From Aquamicrobium sp. (lineage in GTDB: Bacteria; Pseudomonadota; Alphaproteobacteria; Rhizobiales; Rhizobiaceae): 15,716 nt of DNA. Positions 1-6,595 of this stretch are shown here, piece after piece (the first letter of the stretch is position 1; every line of letters starts with the position of its first letter). The stretch covers positions 1 through 15,716 of the forward strand of contig JACZJD010000699.1 of NCBI GenBank assembly GCA_014860725.1. Reading direction: 5' to 3'. A model generated the notes under the pieces. It ran no database searches and had not been told where the DNA came from. It saw only the letters and a list, made by a program, of their open reading frames with translations. Position numbers and translations under genes: made by a program.

Positions 1-518
1 TCGGATTTGCGGAACGACGCCGCATCCGCGGCCGTGACGTTGAACACGACGTTGACCGCCCCTCCGCCGCTGCCCGCCGCCACGCCCAGCCGCCCGTCCG
101 CGCCGCGCTGGAGCGGCAGGATCGCCTCTGCGCCCGCCTCGCCCATCAGCCCGACCGAGCGCCCCATCGGAAAGTATGTCGGCGCGCTCACCACGCCGCC
201 CGAGGCGAACGGCATGACGCCGGAGGCGACACCCCCCTTGGCGAAGGGCGTCACGCCGCGCAGCAGGCCGGAAAGCAGGCCCGACGTCAGGTTGCCCAGC
301 GGCTGCAAGCCCTGCGACAGCGCCATGCCGGCCAGGTTCATGCCGATGCGCCGCAGCATGTCGTCGAGCGACCTGCCGCTGACGGTTGCATCCTTCAGCG
401 CGCCGGAGAGCTGGTTGCCGAACGAGGCAGAAAGCTTCTCCAGATTGGCAAGCGCATCGGCGAACGGCCGCGTATCGGCCTCCAGCCTGATCTCGACCGG
501 TGCCGGACTTTCCGCCAT
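1..518 (-). CDS. GTA tail tape-measure protein (gp11-like), 3' end cut by window edge
   Basis: Reading the minus strand from the ATG at 518 gives an open frame of 172 codons that runs off the left edge without a stop. The protein starts MAESPAPVEIRLEADTRPF. It has a helical N-terminal half and then a Gly-rich C-terminal half with repeated FAKGG/FASGG motifs, GLMGEAGAEAILPLQRGADG, and VNVVFNVTAADAASFRKS near the edge. These motifs are typical of the short (about 180-220 residue) tape-measure proteins of rhizobial GTAs, so probably only a short tail is missing. The role would be to set tail length and line the tail tube. The start lies 3 bases after the stop of the preceding chaperone-like gene, as expected for translational coupling. 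The family assignment is from remembered motifs; the open frame itself is directly visible. Confidence 0.88.
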   Translation of the reverse strand, partial: MAESPAPVEIRLEADTRPFADALANLEKLSASFGNQLSGALKDATVSGRSLDDMLRRIGMNLAGMALSQGLQPLGNLTSGLLSGLLRGVTPFAKGGVASGVMPFASGGVVSAPTYFPMGRSVGLMGEAGAEAILPLQRGADGRLGVAAGSGGGAVNVVFNVTAADAASFRKS

Positions 519-521
519 CGC

Positions 522-743
522 TCACGTCTCCTTGTGGTCGGGGTAAAGGGCCATCAGCGCATCGAGGCTCCGCCGCCCGGGCGGGCCGCCCCCGCCGTCG
601 ATGCCGAGGCTGCGCAGCACGTGCGCCATCTCGCGCGGCGTCGCGCTCCAGAAGTCGCGCGGCGCAAGCCGCAGCAGGCCCAGCCCGAGGCCGATCAGCT
701 CGTCCCAGGGAAACCGGCGCGCCTCGCCTGCCGCGGGCGTCAA
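522..743 (-). CDS. Phage/GTA tail assembly chaperone-like small protein (gp10.1-like), TTG start
   Basis: This is a 73-residue protein with the core PWDELIGLGLGLLRLAPRDFW followed by TPREMAHVL. That FPWD...LGLLRL.P.DFW...T.RE pattern is characteristic of the small rhizobial tail assembly chaperone family (Phage_TAC_6, formerly DUF2376), found between gp10 and the tape-measure gene. No ATG lies in the conserved part. I chose the TTG at 743 because it overlaps the gp10 stop (TTGA) and has a GGGAGG-like sequence about a dozen bases upstream. The frame is open further upstream, but there it only shadows gp10. In tailed phages such proteins keep the tape-measure protein soluble during tail assembly; that role is inferred here from family and position. 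The exact start is less certain than the gene. Confidence 0.8.
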   Translation of the reverse strand: MTPAAGEARRFPWDELIGLGLGLLRLAPRDFWSATPREMAHVLRSLGIDGGGGPPGRRSLDALMALYPDHKET

Positions 744-1093
744 GGGTCCGCCCGTCCCTCCCCGCCCTTCCTCTCGCCGGGCTCGGCCCCGAACGTCACC
801 GCCAGCAGCTCGGCCGCGATCGCCGCGAAGCCGACCGCGCCGCCCTCGGCCTTCATCGCGGCGACCTCGTCGTCGCTCACCGCCATGCCGCCGCCGCGCA
901 GGCCCGCGCCCACCACCCGCATCAGGTCGCGCGAGGACAGCCTGCCCGTCGAGAAACGCTCCGCCAGCGCGCCGAGATCGTCCACCGCGAAGGCGCTTTC
1001 CAACTCCGCCAGCGCGCCCAGCGTCAGGCACAGGATGCGCTCGCGCCCGTCGATCGTTGCGGCGATCTCGCCGCGTCTCCTGTTCGCCGGCAT
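740..1093 (-). CDS. GTA family protein gp10 (tail assembly chaperone, Phage_TAC_11-like)
   Basis: This 117-residue protein begins MPANRRRGEIAATIDGRER and continues LCLTLGALAELESAFAVDDL, then LSSRDLMRVVGAGLRGGG. The pattern (a short beta region resembling a 'basic frame', then GALAELE and a GL-rich helix) fits the GTA gp10 family found just after the major tail protein. Its start overlaps the stop of the tail gene by one base (TGATG), and its own stop overlaps the TTG start of the next gene. In GTAs this protein is thought to act as a tail assembly chaperone rather than as a large structural component. The final 15 residues (PGERKGGEGRADP) are low-complexity and charged. The family call is confident; the biochemical role is inferred. 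Confidence 0.85.
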   Translation of the reverse strand: MPANRRRGEIAATIDGRERILCLTLGALAELESAFAVDDLGALAERFSTGRLSSRDLMRVVGAGLRGGGMAVSDDEVAAMKAEGGAVGFAAIAAELLAVTFGAEPGERKGGEGRADP

Positions 1094-1500
1094 CAGGCGG
1101 CCATGAAGCTCAGCGCGCCGGCCGATTCCAGCGCAATGTCGAACGTCACCTCGCCGTCGTGATTGCCGGTATATTCGAGCGCGGTGATCTGGAACGGCCC
1201 CTGCACGGTGCCGAAATCCGGGATGGCGAGCTGCCAGTCGGCGATCGTGCCCGAGAAGAATCCGGTGCGGATCAGCGCATCCGACTGCGCATCCTTGAAG
1301 ATGCCGGCGCCGCTCAGCGCCGCGCGCTGCACGCCCGCCCCGCCGAGAAGCTCGCGCCAGCGCCCGGCCGAATCCGCGTCGGTCGCGTCGACGGTCTCGC
1401 TGTTGAAGGCGAGCCGCTTGGTCCGCAGGCCGGCCACCGTGACGAAGCCGCCGCCATTGTCGATCTTCAACAGAAGATCCTTGCCCTTCTGTGCCGCCAC
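1093..1500 (-). CDS. GTA/phage major tail protein (gp9, TP901-1 type)
   Basis: This is a 135-residue protein with N-terminal AQKGKDLLLKI, central ETVDATDADSAGRWRELL, and a later ALSGAGIFKD. These are hallmarks of the phage major tail tube protein family used by alphaproteobacterial GTAs (RcGTA gp9). It should polymerise into the tail tube. Its length matches the family (about 135-140). The start is a GTG at 1500, chosen because a perfect AGGAGG lies 6 bases upstream (1507-1512). There is a 37-base gap from the preceding DUF3168 gene, the second largest gap inside the cluster. That gap and the strong ribosome site fit a protein needed in many copies per particle. The 3' end overlaps the gp10 start. 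Confidence 0.92.
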   Translation of the reverse strand: MAAQKGKDLLLKIDNGGGFVTVAGLRTKRLAFNSETVDATDADSAGRWRELLGGAGVQRAALSGAGIFKDAQSDALIRTGFFSGTIADWQLAIPDFGTVQGPFQITALEYTGNHDGEVTFDIALESAGALSFMAA

Positions 1501-1506
1501 AGCGAG

Positions 1507-1512
1507 CCTCCT
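1507..1512 (-). promoter_or_regulatory. Shine-Dalgarno site of the major tail protein gene
   Basis: The minus strand reads AGGAGG followed by 6 bases and GTG at 1500. It is the strongest ribosome site visible inside the cluster and supports the GTG start of the abundant tail tube protein. Confidence 0.8.
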
Positions 1513-1537
1513 CTATGCTTGAATTGAGATGAAGCGT

Positions 1538-1948
1538 TCAGGCGACCGGCTCGGTCACGGCGCGGAACAGCACCGCGCCGTGATAGACGCCATGGTCGTC
1601 GTCGAAGCGGATGTCCTGCGTTTCGGCCCGCAGATTGACGAGCGCATGCCCGTCGAGATCGAGGTCGGCGTCATGCAGCCGCCGGTGGACGACTTCCATG
1701 ATCGCGACCGCCTCCGACTTGCCCTTCGCCCGCGACCAGACATGGATGGTGAAGACATGCTCGCTTCCCTCCTCGGTCGCCGTGCTCCAGTCGTGGACGG
1801 AGACGCGGCCGAAGGTGAGATAGGGGAAGGGAACGCTCGCCGGCGCGTGATCGTGGATGCGCGGCTCGCCGCCGAGCGCCGCCACCAGCGCGGCATCGGA
1901 GGCCAGCGCCGCGAACACCGCCTTCTGCAGTTCAATCGCTGCGGCCAT
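1538..1948 (-). CDS. DUF3168 family tail terminator protein (GTA gp8-like)
   Basis: This 136-residue protein begins MAAAIELQKAVFAALASDAA and contains VPFPYLTFGRVSVHDWST, HVFTIHVWSRAKGKSEA and a C-terminal GVYHGAVLFRAVTEP. That arrangement (LQ.A...L..D, P.PY...G, hW....G) defines DUF3168, the tail terminator / tail completion protein located before the major tail protein in GTAs and many siphophages. It would cap the tail tube at the head-proximal end and join it to the head. The ATG at 1948 is preceded by GGAAAGGGAC, a plausible ribosome site, so I did not use the longer open frame upstream, which shadows the small ORF at 1932-2114. The two genes overlap by 17 bases. Confidence 0.9.
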   Translation of the reverse strand: MAAAIELQKAVFAALASDAALVAALGGEPRIHDHAPASVPFPYLTFGRVSVHDWSTATEEGSEHVFTIHVWSRAKGKSEAVAIMEVVHRRLHDADLDLDGHALVNLRAETQDIRFDDDHGVYHGAVLFRAVTEPVA

Positions 1949-2114
1949 CGTCGTCCCTTTCCGTCGTCTTCCTCCGCTGCCTGACGGGCCGGAGGGGGAT
2001 GACGCGGCTGTTCGCGGCGGACCGCGCGGCCTCGACCTCCTCCGCCTTCCGGTGCGCATGCGCCCTCAGCGCTCGCATCAGCCCGTCCAGCGTCAGCTTC
2101 AGCGTCACCTTCAT
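1932..2114 (-). CDS. Small basic protein of unknown function within the GTA cluster
   Basis: This is a 60-residue ORF, MKVTLKLTLDGLMRALRAHA..., ending in a strongly basic/acidic tail (RQRRKTTERDDDGRSD). It starts inside the stop of the head closure gene (ATGA overlap, 2111-2114) and ends 17 bases into the DUF3168 gene. Such tight coupling, in a slot with no other candidate frame, argues that it is translated. I do not recognise a family. The N-terminal half could form a short beta strand followed by an amphipathic helix (GLMRALRAHAHRKAEEVEAA). It may be a lineage-specific accessory or a chaperone-like protein. There is no RcGTA counterpart that I can name at this position. A spurious ORF is possible, but less likely given the start/stop coupling. 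Confidence 0.55.
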   Translation of the reverse strand: MKVTLKLTLDGLMRALRAHAHRKAEEVEAARSAANSRVIPLRPVRQRRKTTERDDDGRSD

Positions 2115-2446
2115 GTCCCCTCCTCCCGCACCCGGCAGACGAGATAGCGTCCGGTCTCGTCCGGGTCGTGCACCGTGATGATCTCGAAGGCGCGCCCCAG
2201 CCGCGTGAAGCGCATGCCGCTGGCGACGCCATTGCGATGGCGCAGGGTGATGCGGTGCGTCACCGCCTCCAACGTCTGGTCGGCGCCGAAGCGGCTCGCT
2301 GCCGAAACCGGCTCGATGCGGGCGTAGAGCGTCGCCACCTCGCTCCAGCTCACCGCATGGCCGCCGGCTCCGTCCGCGGTCAGCGTCGCGCTTTCCAGCG
2401 CCAGTTCGTGCCGGAACGCGCCGGGATCGATGAATTCGGCCTGCAT
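2111..2446 (-). CDS. Phage head closure / head-tail adaptor protein (GTA gp7-like)
   Basis: This 111-residue protein starts MQAEFIDPGAFRHELALE. It has WSEVATLYARIEPVSAASRF in the middle and a C-terminal ITLRHRNGVASGMRFTRLGR, followed by FEIITVHDPDETGRYLVCRV. The order FR..L.LE...., ..W..vatl.A.i.P, h.it.R...v..gmR and a terminal DP.e.grYL.c.v is that of the SPP1 gp16-like head closure (stopper) family. It would seal the connector and hold DNA in the filled head. The ATG at 2446 lies two bases after the stop of the gp6 gene; the open frame continues upstream only as a shadow of gp6. The 3' end overlaps the next small ORF in an ATGA. Confidence 0.9.
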   Translation of the reverse strand: MQAEFIDPGAFRHELALESATLTADGAGGHAVSWSEVATLYARIEPVSAASRFGADQTLEAVTHRITLRHRNGVASGMRFTRLGRAFEIITVHDPDETGRYLVCRVREEGT

Positions 2447-2448
2447 CG

Positions 2449-3018
2449 TCACAGCCTCCGCGCGCGCCACGGCGCGATCAGCCGTTCGTAGCCCGGCGGG
2501 AACGAGACGGGCTGATCCCTCGCTGCAAAGCTCGCCCGGAACTCGAACCAGTGCGCGACGAGAACGAGCATCGCCCGCTTGAGGAGGTCCGGCACGTCCG
2601 TGCCCGCCTCGCCGAAGCCGGCGGAAAAGTCGATCTCGATGCCGTTCATCGCCACGCCGGGCGAAAGCGCCGCGAGGAAATGCAGCCGCGCCGGCCGGCT
2701 GGCGGCGTCGAGGCGGTACGTGCCCGGATCGACCAGCGACGCCTCGCCGTCCGCGCCGTAGACCGTCACCGAGATGACGGTCCGCACCGGGTGCCGGCGC
2801 AGCAGAACGCGCCCAGTGCGCGGCAGCCGGTCGAGGCACAGCCGCCAGTCCTGGTCGATCAGCGCCAGCCCGCACGAGGCTTCCACCTCTTCGCGCGCGG
2901 CGCGGATCAGCCCGGCGATGAGCTCGTCCTCGCTGTCGTGGTCGAGGCGCAGCGTCCGCTTCGCCTCGGACAGCGTGACCGGCTCGGCCGCGGGAGCCAC
3001 GGTGCGGAAAAGCGTCAT
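2449..3018 (-). CDS. Phage head-tail connector protein (GTA gp6-like)
   Basis: This 189-residue protein has an N-terminal PVTLSEAKRTLRLDHDSED, then ELIAGLIRAAREEVEASCG, LALIDQDWRL, and later GIEIDFSAGFGEAG and VPDLLKRAMLVLVAHWFE. This is the pattern of HK97 gp6 / phiE125 gp8 head-tail connectors: vtL.eAk..L.....deD..i..li.aA...ve..tg....Q.w, then a helical bundle with the ....P..l..A.l.l.ahwye motif. It would form the ring bound beneath the portal. It starts 118 bases after the capsid stop, the largest gap in the cluster, and that gap carries two hairpins. The next gene starts 2 bases after its stop. Confidence 0.9.
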   Translation of the reverse strand: MTLFRTVAPAAEPVTLSEAKRTLRLDHDSEDELIAGLIRAAREEVEASCGLALIDQDWRLCLDRLPRTGRVLLRRHPVRTVISVTVYGADGEASLVDPGTYRLDAASRPARLHFLAALSPGVAMNGIEIDFSAGFGEAGTDVPDLLKRAMLVLVAHWFEFRASFAARDQPVSFPPGYERLIAPWRARRL

Positions 3019-3054
3019 GCGGACCCTCGCATTCTCGGGATTGTCGGAAAGGAT

Positions 3055-3085
3055 GACGGCCCCGGCAGGGAGAACCGGGGCCGTC
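3055..3085 (-). terminator. Strong hairpin after the capsid gene: partial terminator or mRNA stabiliser
   Basis: A perfect 11-base-pair stem (GACGGCCCCGG / CCGGGGCCGTC) closes a 9-base loop in the 118-base gap between the capsid stop (3137) and the connector start (3018). On the minus strand it is followed by ATCCTTTCC, only a weak pyrimidine run, so it is not a classic strong intrinsic terminator. The likely effect is partial termination or protection of the 3' end of the capsid message, raising capsid over downstream proteins; this is inference. Confidence 0.55.
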
Positions 3086-3098
3086 GCGGCACGGCCTT

Positions 3099-3117
3099 GC
3101 CCGGCGCAATTCCGGGC
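3099..3117 (-). other. Second, smaller hairpin downstream of capsid
   Basis: GCCCGG and CCGGGC form a 6-base-pair stem with a 7-base loop, immediately before the larger hairpin in the direction of transcription. It may work with it as tandem mRNA structure. In DNA this GC-rich a 6-bp stem can also occur by chance. Confidence 0.3.
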
Positions 3118-3136
3118 GCAGGAGGGGCGCCCGCGC

Positions 3137-4402
3137 TTACGGCTCGCCGGCCGTGCCGAACTTCAGCAGCTTGATCGCGTCAAAATCCTGGACCCCGCCG
3201 CCGACGCGCTTGGTGATGTAGAACAGCACGTAGGGCTTGGCGGAATACGGGTCGCGCAGCACGCGCACGCCCGTGCGGTCGACTACCAGATAGCCGCGCT
3301 GGAAATCGCCGAAGGCGATCGACGTCTCGCCCGGCGCGATGTCCGGCATGTCCTCGGCCTCGACCAGCGGGAAGCCCATCAGCATGGCGCGCCCGCCGGG
3401 TGCCGCCGGCGGCTGCCACAGATAGTTGCCGTCGATGTCCTTGAACTTGCGGATCGCGCCTTGAGTCTTGCGGTTCATCACCCAGTGCGCGTTCTGGCGG
3501 TAGCCGGCCTTCAGCGCATAGACGAGGTCGACCAGCTTGTCGGACGGATGCGAGACGGGGAAGCCGCCGTCGACGCCGGTATCGATGGTGCCGATCTTCT
3601 CCCACGCCCAGCTCGCCTCGGCGACGAGATCGTACTGAAGGAAGCCCATCGGCTTGTCGCCGCCGTCGCCGTTGACGAAGGCGGCCGTCTCCTTCTCGGC
3701 GAAGGCCGTCTCCACCTCGGCGACGATCCACTGTTCGAGATCGACCACGGCGTCGTCGAGGAGCGACGGCGTCGCCGCCGGCAGTGCGTAGAGCTCCGCG
3801 GTCGGGAACTGGAGCTGGTCGAGCACGGGCGAGTTGGTCCTGGTGCGCGCGTCGGTCTCGCCCACCCAGTTCGCCACCGGCCCGGTCACCGTGAACGGCT
3901 TCTTCAGCACGGCGGTCGAGACCTGCCGCACCGAGGCGATGGAGCGGATCGGCGAGATCGCCGCCAGCCGCCGGCCGATCTCGGCCTCGATGGTGTCGGG
4001 CACCAGATAGCCGCCGTCCGGCCCCGAGCCGTAGGACATGTCCTTGGTCTCGAGCGTGCGCAGCGCCTGCTCGTCGCCCGAGCGCATGTAGCTCTCGAAG
4101 GCCTCCTTGCGCTCCAGCGCGGCGACGGAAAGCCCGTCCTCGCGGCCGAGCGCCGGCCGGGCGCGCTTCAGCGCCAGGCTGTCGAGCACCTGCTTCTGGC
4201 GGTCGAGCGCATCCGAGATGCGGTCGACCTTCTCGACGGTGACGACGTCGGCGCTCTTGCGCGCCTCGATCTGGCGCAGGCGCCGGTCGTTTTCCTCGCG
4301 GAACGCCTCGAAGGCGCTCATGAACTCGTCGAAGCTGTCGGCGAGCGCGGCATGGTCGGGGCCCGCCGACTTGGTTTCGGGGGCGGGCTGGTGGTTGGTC
4401 AT
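3137..4402 (-). CDS. HK97-family major capsid protein (GTA gp5)
   Basis: This is a 421-residue protein. Residues about 1-85 form a charged helical segment (FMSAFEAFREENDRRLRQIE; VEKVDRISDALDRQKQVLD), the 'delta' scaffolding region removed by the prohead protease in this family. The shell domain follows: DGGYLVPDTIEAEIGRRL, then a hydrophobic/basic stretch, NWVGETDARTRTN, the ELYALPAATPSLLDDAVVDL segment, and a C-terminal RGYLVVDRTGVRVLRDPYSA. This is typical of GTA and HK97-fold capsids of about 400-430 residues. The ATG at 4402 overlaps the protease stop (ATGA) and is preceded by GAGAGGA. The longer open frame upstream shadows the protease. The protein makes the icosahedral head that packages host DNA in GTAs. 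No defect is visible in it. Confidence 0.96.
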   Translation of the reverse strand: MTNHQPAPETKSAGPDHAALADSFDEFMSAFEAFREENDRRLRQIEARKSADVVTVEKVDRISDALDRQKQVLDSLALKRARPALGREDGLSVAALERKEAFESYMRSGDEQALRTLETKDMSYGSGPDGGYLVPDTIEAEIGRRLAAISPIRSIASVRQVSTAVLKKPFTVTGPVANWVGETDARTRTNSPVLDQLQFPTAELYALPAATPSLLDDAVVDLEQWIVAEVETAFAEKETAAFVNGDGGDKPMGFLQYDLVAEASWAWEKIGTIDTGVDGGFPVSHPSDKLVDLVYALKAGYRQNAHWVMNRKTQGAIRKFKDIDGNYLWQPPAAPGGRAMLMGFPLVEAEDMPDIAPGETSIAFGDFQRGYLVVDRTGVRVLRDPYSAKPYVLFYITKRVGGGVQDFDAIKLLKFGTAGEP

Positions 4403-5085
4403 GTCGTTCGTTCCTCTCGTGCGATTGATCGTGCGGCGTCGCGGATTTTCGCCGCGAGCGCCTCCGGCGTGCCCCGCGCGGCATCCCGCTCGCGCACGAG
4501 GCTTGCGAAGCCGCGCGCGATCACCGCGCGGGCCTCCCAGCGCGTCAGCTTCGCGTCCCGCGTCAGCCAGCGCTCGAATTCGCGTGTCGAGGGCAGCCGT
4601 CTGCCCTTCACGGTCTCCACCCGCGCCTCGGGCAGCATCGGGAAGGTGACGACCGAGATTTCCCACAGATCCGCTTCGACGATCCGGCGCAGGCCGCTCT
4701 TCGCGTCCTTGCGCGCCCTCACCGTGCGGAAGCCGATGGAAAGGCCGTCGAGCGCCCCGGCGCGCATCAGCTCCAGCACCTCGCGCGCCCGGCCGACGCC
4801 CGGCGTCAGCCTGCCGCGCACGTGGAGGCCGCGCGCATCCTCGGCGAGGTCGAGCCAGGTGCCGATCGGCTCGGCCGGATCGTGCTGGTAGAGCATGCGT
4901 ACCCCGGCCTTGCCCCGCCGGCGGAGCGCGCGGGCGAATGCGCCGGGCTCCACCACGTCGTTGGCGAGGTCGGCCTTGCCGAACAGGCTGGCATAGCCGG
5001 AGAAGGTCCCGTCCTCGCCCACCCGTCCGATCGCGCTTGCTGCGAACTTCCGCTCGCATGCGGCGATTGCTCTCGCGTCAGTCAT
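4399..5085 (-). CDS. HK97-family prohead protease, peptidase S78-like (GTA gp4)
   Basis: This 228-residue protein contains FSGYASLFGKADLANDVVEP near residues 28-47, MLYQHDPAEPIGTW with the candidate catalytic His68, ALDGLSIGFRT with Ser116, and DLWEISVVTFPM with Glu143. These are the conserved motifs of S78 prohead proteases, which cleave the capsid delta domain during head maturation. The C-terminal third (REFERWLTRDAKLTRWEARA) resembles the helical tail seen in GTA homologues. The gene overlaps the preceding membrane-protein gene by 8 bases and the capsid gene by 4 bases. All key residues are present and the length is normal, so it looks functional. Confidence 0.95.
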   Translation of the reverse strand: MTDARAIAACERKFAASAIGRVGEDGTFSGYASLFGKADLANDVVEPGAFARALRRRGKAGVRMLYQHDPAEPIGTWLDLAEDARGLHVRGRLTPGVGRAREVLELMRAGALDGLSIGFRTVRARKDAKSGLRRIVEADLWEISVVTFPMLPEARVETVKGRRLPSTREFERWLTRDAKLTRWEARAVIARGFASLVRERDAARGTPEALAAKIRDAARSIAREERTT

Positions 5086-5437
5086 CCTTGTCGCTCCGCT
5101 TTTCTCCGTCGGGCCTGAACAGGCGCAGGATCGGCCCGAGGGCCCACCAGGCGCACAGGCTCGCTGCCGCCGAGCCCATCAGCATGGCCTCGAACGGGCC
5201 GATCACGCCTGCGATGCCGAGCTCGACGGCGAGCTTGAGGCCGGCCGTGCCGCCGAACACCAGCCCGCTCGCGACACCGACGCCGAAGCGGATTCCGGCC
5301 TCGCGCCGCCCGGCCGGCAGCATGTAGGCGAGCGAGATCGCCGAGCCCGCGACCGCGCCGGCGGTCCGCGCCAGCCACAGCCATGTTCCGTCCGTCACCT
5401 CGGTGACGCCGGCGGCAAGGTCAGAGTCGAGCGCCAT
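5078..5437 (-). CDS. Small GTA-cluster membrane protein (DUF6107-like, RcGTA g3.5 position)
   Basis: This 119-residue protein has hydrophobic segments at about residues 20-40 (WLWLARTAGAVAGSAISLAY), 50-75 (GIRFGVGVASGLVFGGTAGL) and 85-105 (EAMLMGSAAASLCAWWALG), and a charged C-terminus (RPDGEKRSDKDD). The W..RTAGA.AGSAiSl.y.lP.GRREA motif is one I associate with rhizobial GTA clusters (family name DUF6107 from memory). The gene lies between portal and protease, where RcGTA has its small g3.5. Its role is not established. It overlaps the restored portal reading frame by 17 bases upstream and the protease by 8 bases downstream. An in-frame GTG about 15 codons downstream is a possible alternative start. 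Confidence 0.75.
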   Translation of the reverse strand: MALDSDLAAGVTEVTDGTWLWLARTAGAVAGSAISLAYMLPAGRREAGIRFGVGVASGLVFGGTAGLKLAVELGIAGVIGPFEAMLMGSAAASLCAWWALGPILRLFRPDGEKRSDKDD

Positions 5438-6582
5438 AGCCGACCGCCTCCCGTTTCTCGTCGTCCGTCAGGAAATCGGCCGCGCTGACGCGCGCCCACA
5501 GCGCCTCGCGCTCGGCCGCCAGACCGTCGATGCGGTCCACGTCGGGTTCGAGCCTCAGCGCGGCGCCGAAGCGTGGCGCAAGCCATGCGGCCATCTCGGT
5601 CGCGGTCCGCGCGACGAGAGGCAGCACTGTCATGCGGTAGAAGGCGCGGTTCGCCTCCTGATAGTTGGCATAGGTATTGTCGCCGGGGATGCCGAGGATC
5701 ATCGGCGGCACGCCGAAGGCGAGCGCTATGTCGCGGCAGGCCGCGTTCTTGGCCTCGATGAAGTCCATGTCCTTCGGCGTCAGGCCCATCGCCTTCCAGG
5801 AGCCCGCCTTCGAGCAGCAGCGGCCGCCCGGCCGCCCGCGCGCCGGAATAGCCGTCCTCCAGCTCGGTCTTCAGCCGCTCGTACTGCTCGTCCGTCAGGT
5901 TGCCGCCCTCCTTCGGCGCATAGACGAGCGCACCCGAGGGGCGGGCCGAATTGTCGAGCAGCGCCTTGTTCCAGCGCCCGGCCGCGTTGTGGATGTCGAG
6001 CGCCATCAGCGCCGCCTGCAGCGGCGGAAAACCGTAGTGATCGTCGAGCGGATGGAAGAGCCTCAGATGCAGCGCCGCGCCCGCCTCGCCGAGCGCGATC
6101 CTGCGCTTCGCCGCACCCTCGCGATGCTCGAGCGCCACCGGCCAGCCCGATGCGTCGGCGGCGACGGCCACCCGGTCCGGGCGCAGCGCATGCAGTTCGC
6201 GCGCATCGCCCGCCTCGACCAGCTCGACATAGGCGTTGCCGGACATCAGCAGGTGGCCGTAGACCGTCTCCATGAAGCTGGAGCCGGCGCTGCGCTGGTT
6301 CGGCCGCGCCATGAGGCCGAGCAGCGGATGCTCGGAGAGCTCGGCCGCGCCCTCATAGAGCAGCCACGGCACGGCCGCGGCGGCCTCCGCGATCATGCGC
6401 ACCGCCCGGTGCACCACCGGGTTGCGCATGTAGCCTTCGCGCGCCAGCGCCGCATAGTCGCCGCGCGTCCAGCGCGCATCCGCCTGCGCGTGCAGCGCCA
6501 CCAGACCGAAGCCGGCGTCCTTCGTCTCGGCACGCGCAACCGCGCCGGCCGGGCGCTTCGCCCAGGGCCAGTTCCATCCCAT
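5421..6582 (-). pseudogene. Phage/GTA portal protein gene (gp3), frameshifted near 5799
   Basis: From the ATG at 6582 the frame encodes a normal portal N-terminus: YMRNPVVHRAVRMIAEAAAA, then NQRSAGSSFMETVYGHLLMS, then HPLDDHYGFPPLQAALMALD and PSGALVYAPKEG. After residue 261 (RPLLLEGGL) the sequence switches to nonsense that ends at 5395. The lost C-terminus resumes in another frame from the TGG at 5798: WKAMGLTPKDMDFIEAKNAA, then VPPMILGIPGDNTYANYQEA, ending at 5421. The expected joint in this family is GGL-D/S-WK. Only one base (C) stands between the CTC and TGG codons, so two bases appear to be missing. The restored protein would be 387 residues, the normal GTA length. As written, the C-terminal third, including clip and crown-region helices, is not translated, so no functional portal would form. 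Either true inactivation or a base-calling/assembly error explains this. Confidence 0.9.
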
Positions 6583-6595
6583 CGTCAGTTCCCGT

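Noticed and set aside
2774..4891. A 705-codon plus-strand open frame over the capsid and protease genes
   Set aside because: It is antisense to two well-recognised genes and has no recognisable motif; it is a shadow frame.
5780..5815. Programmed ribosomal frameshift in the portal gene
   Set aside because: No slippery heptamer or downstream pseudoknot is evident. Portal genes are not known to use recoding, and the family alignment calls for a missing codon rather than a slip at a conserved site. A deletion or sequence error is simpler.
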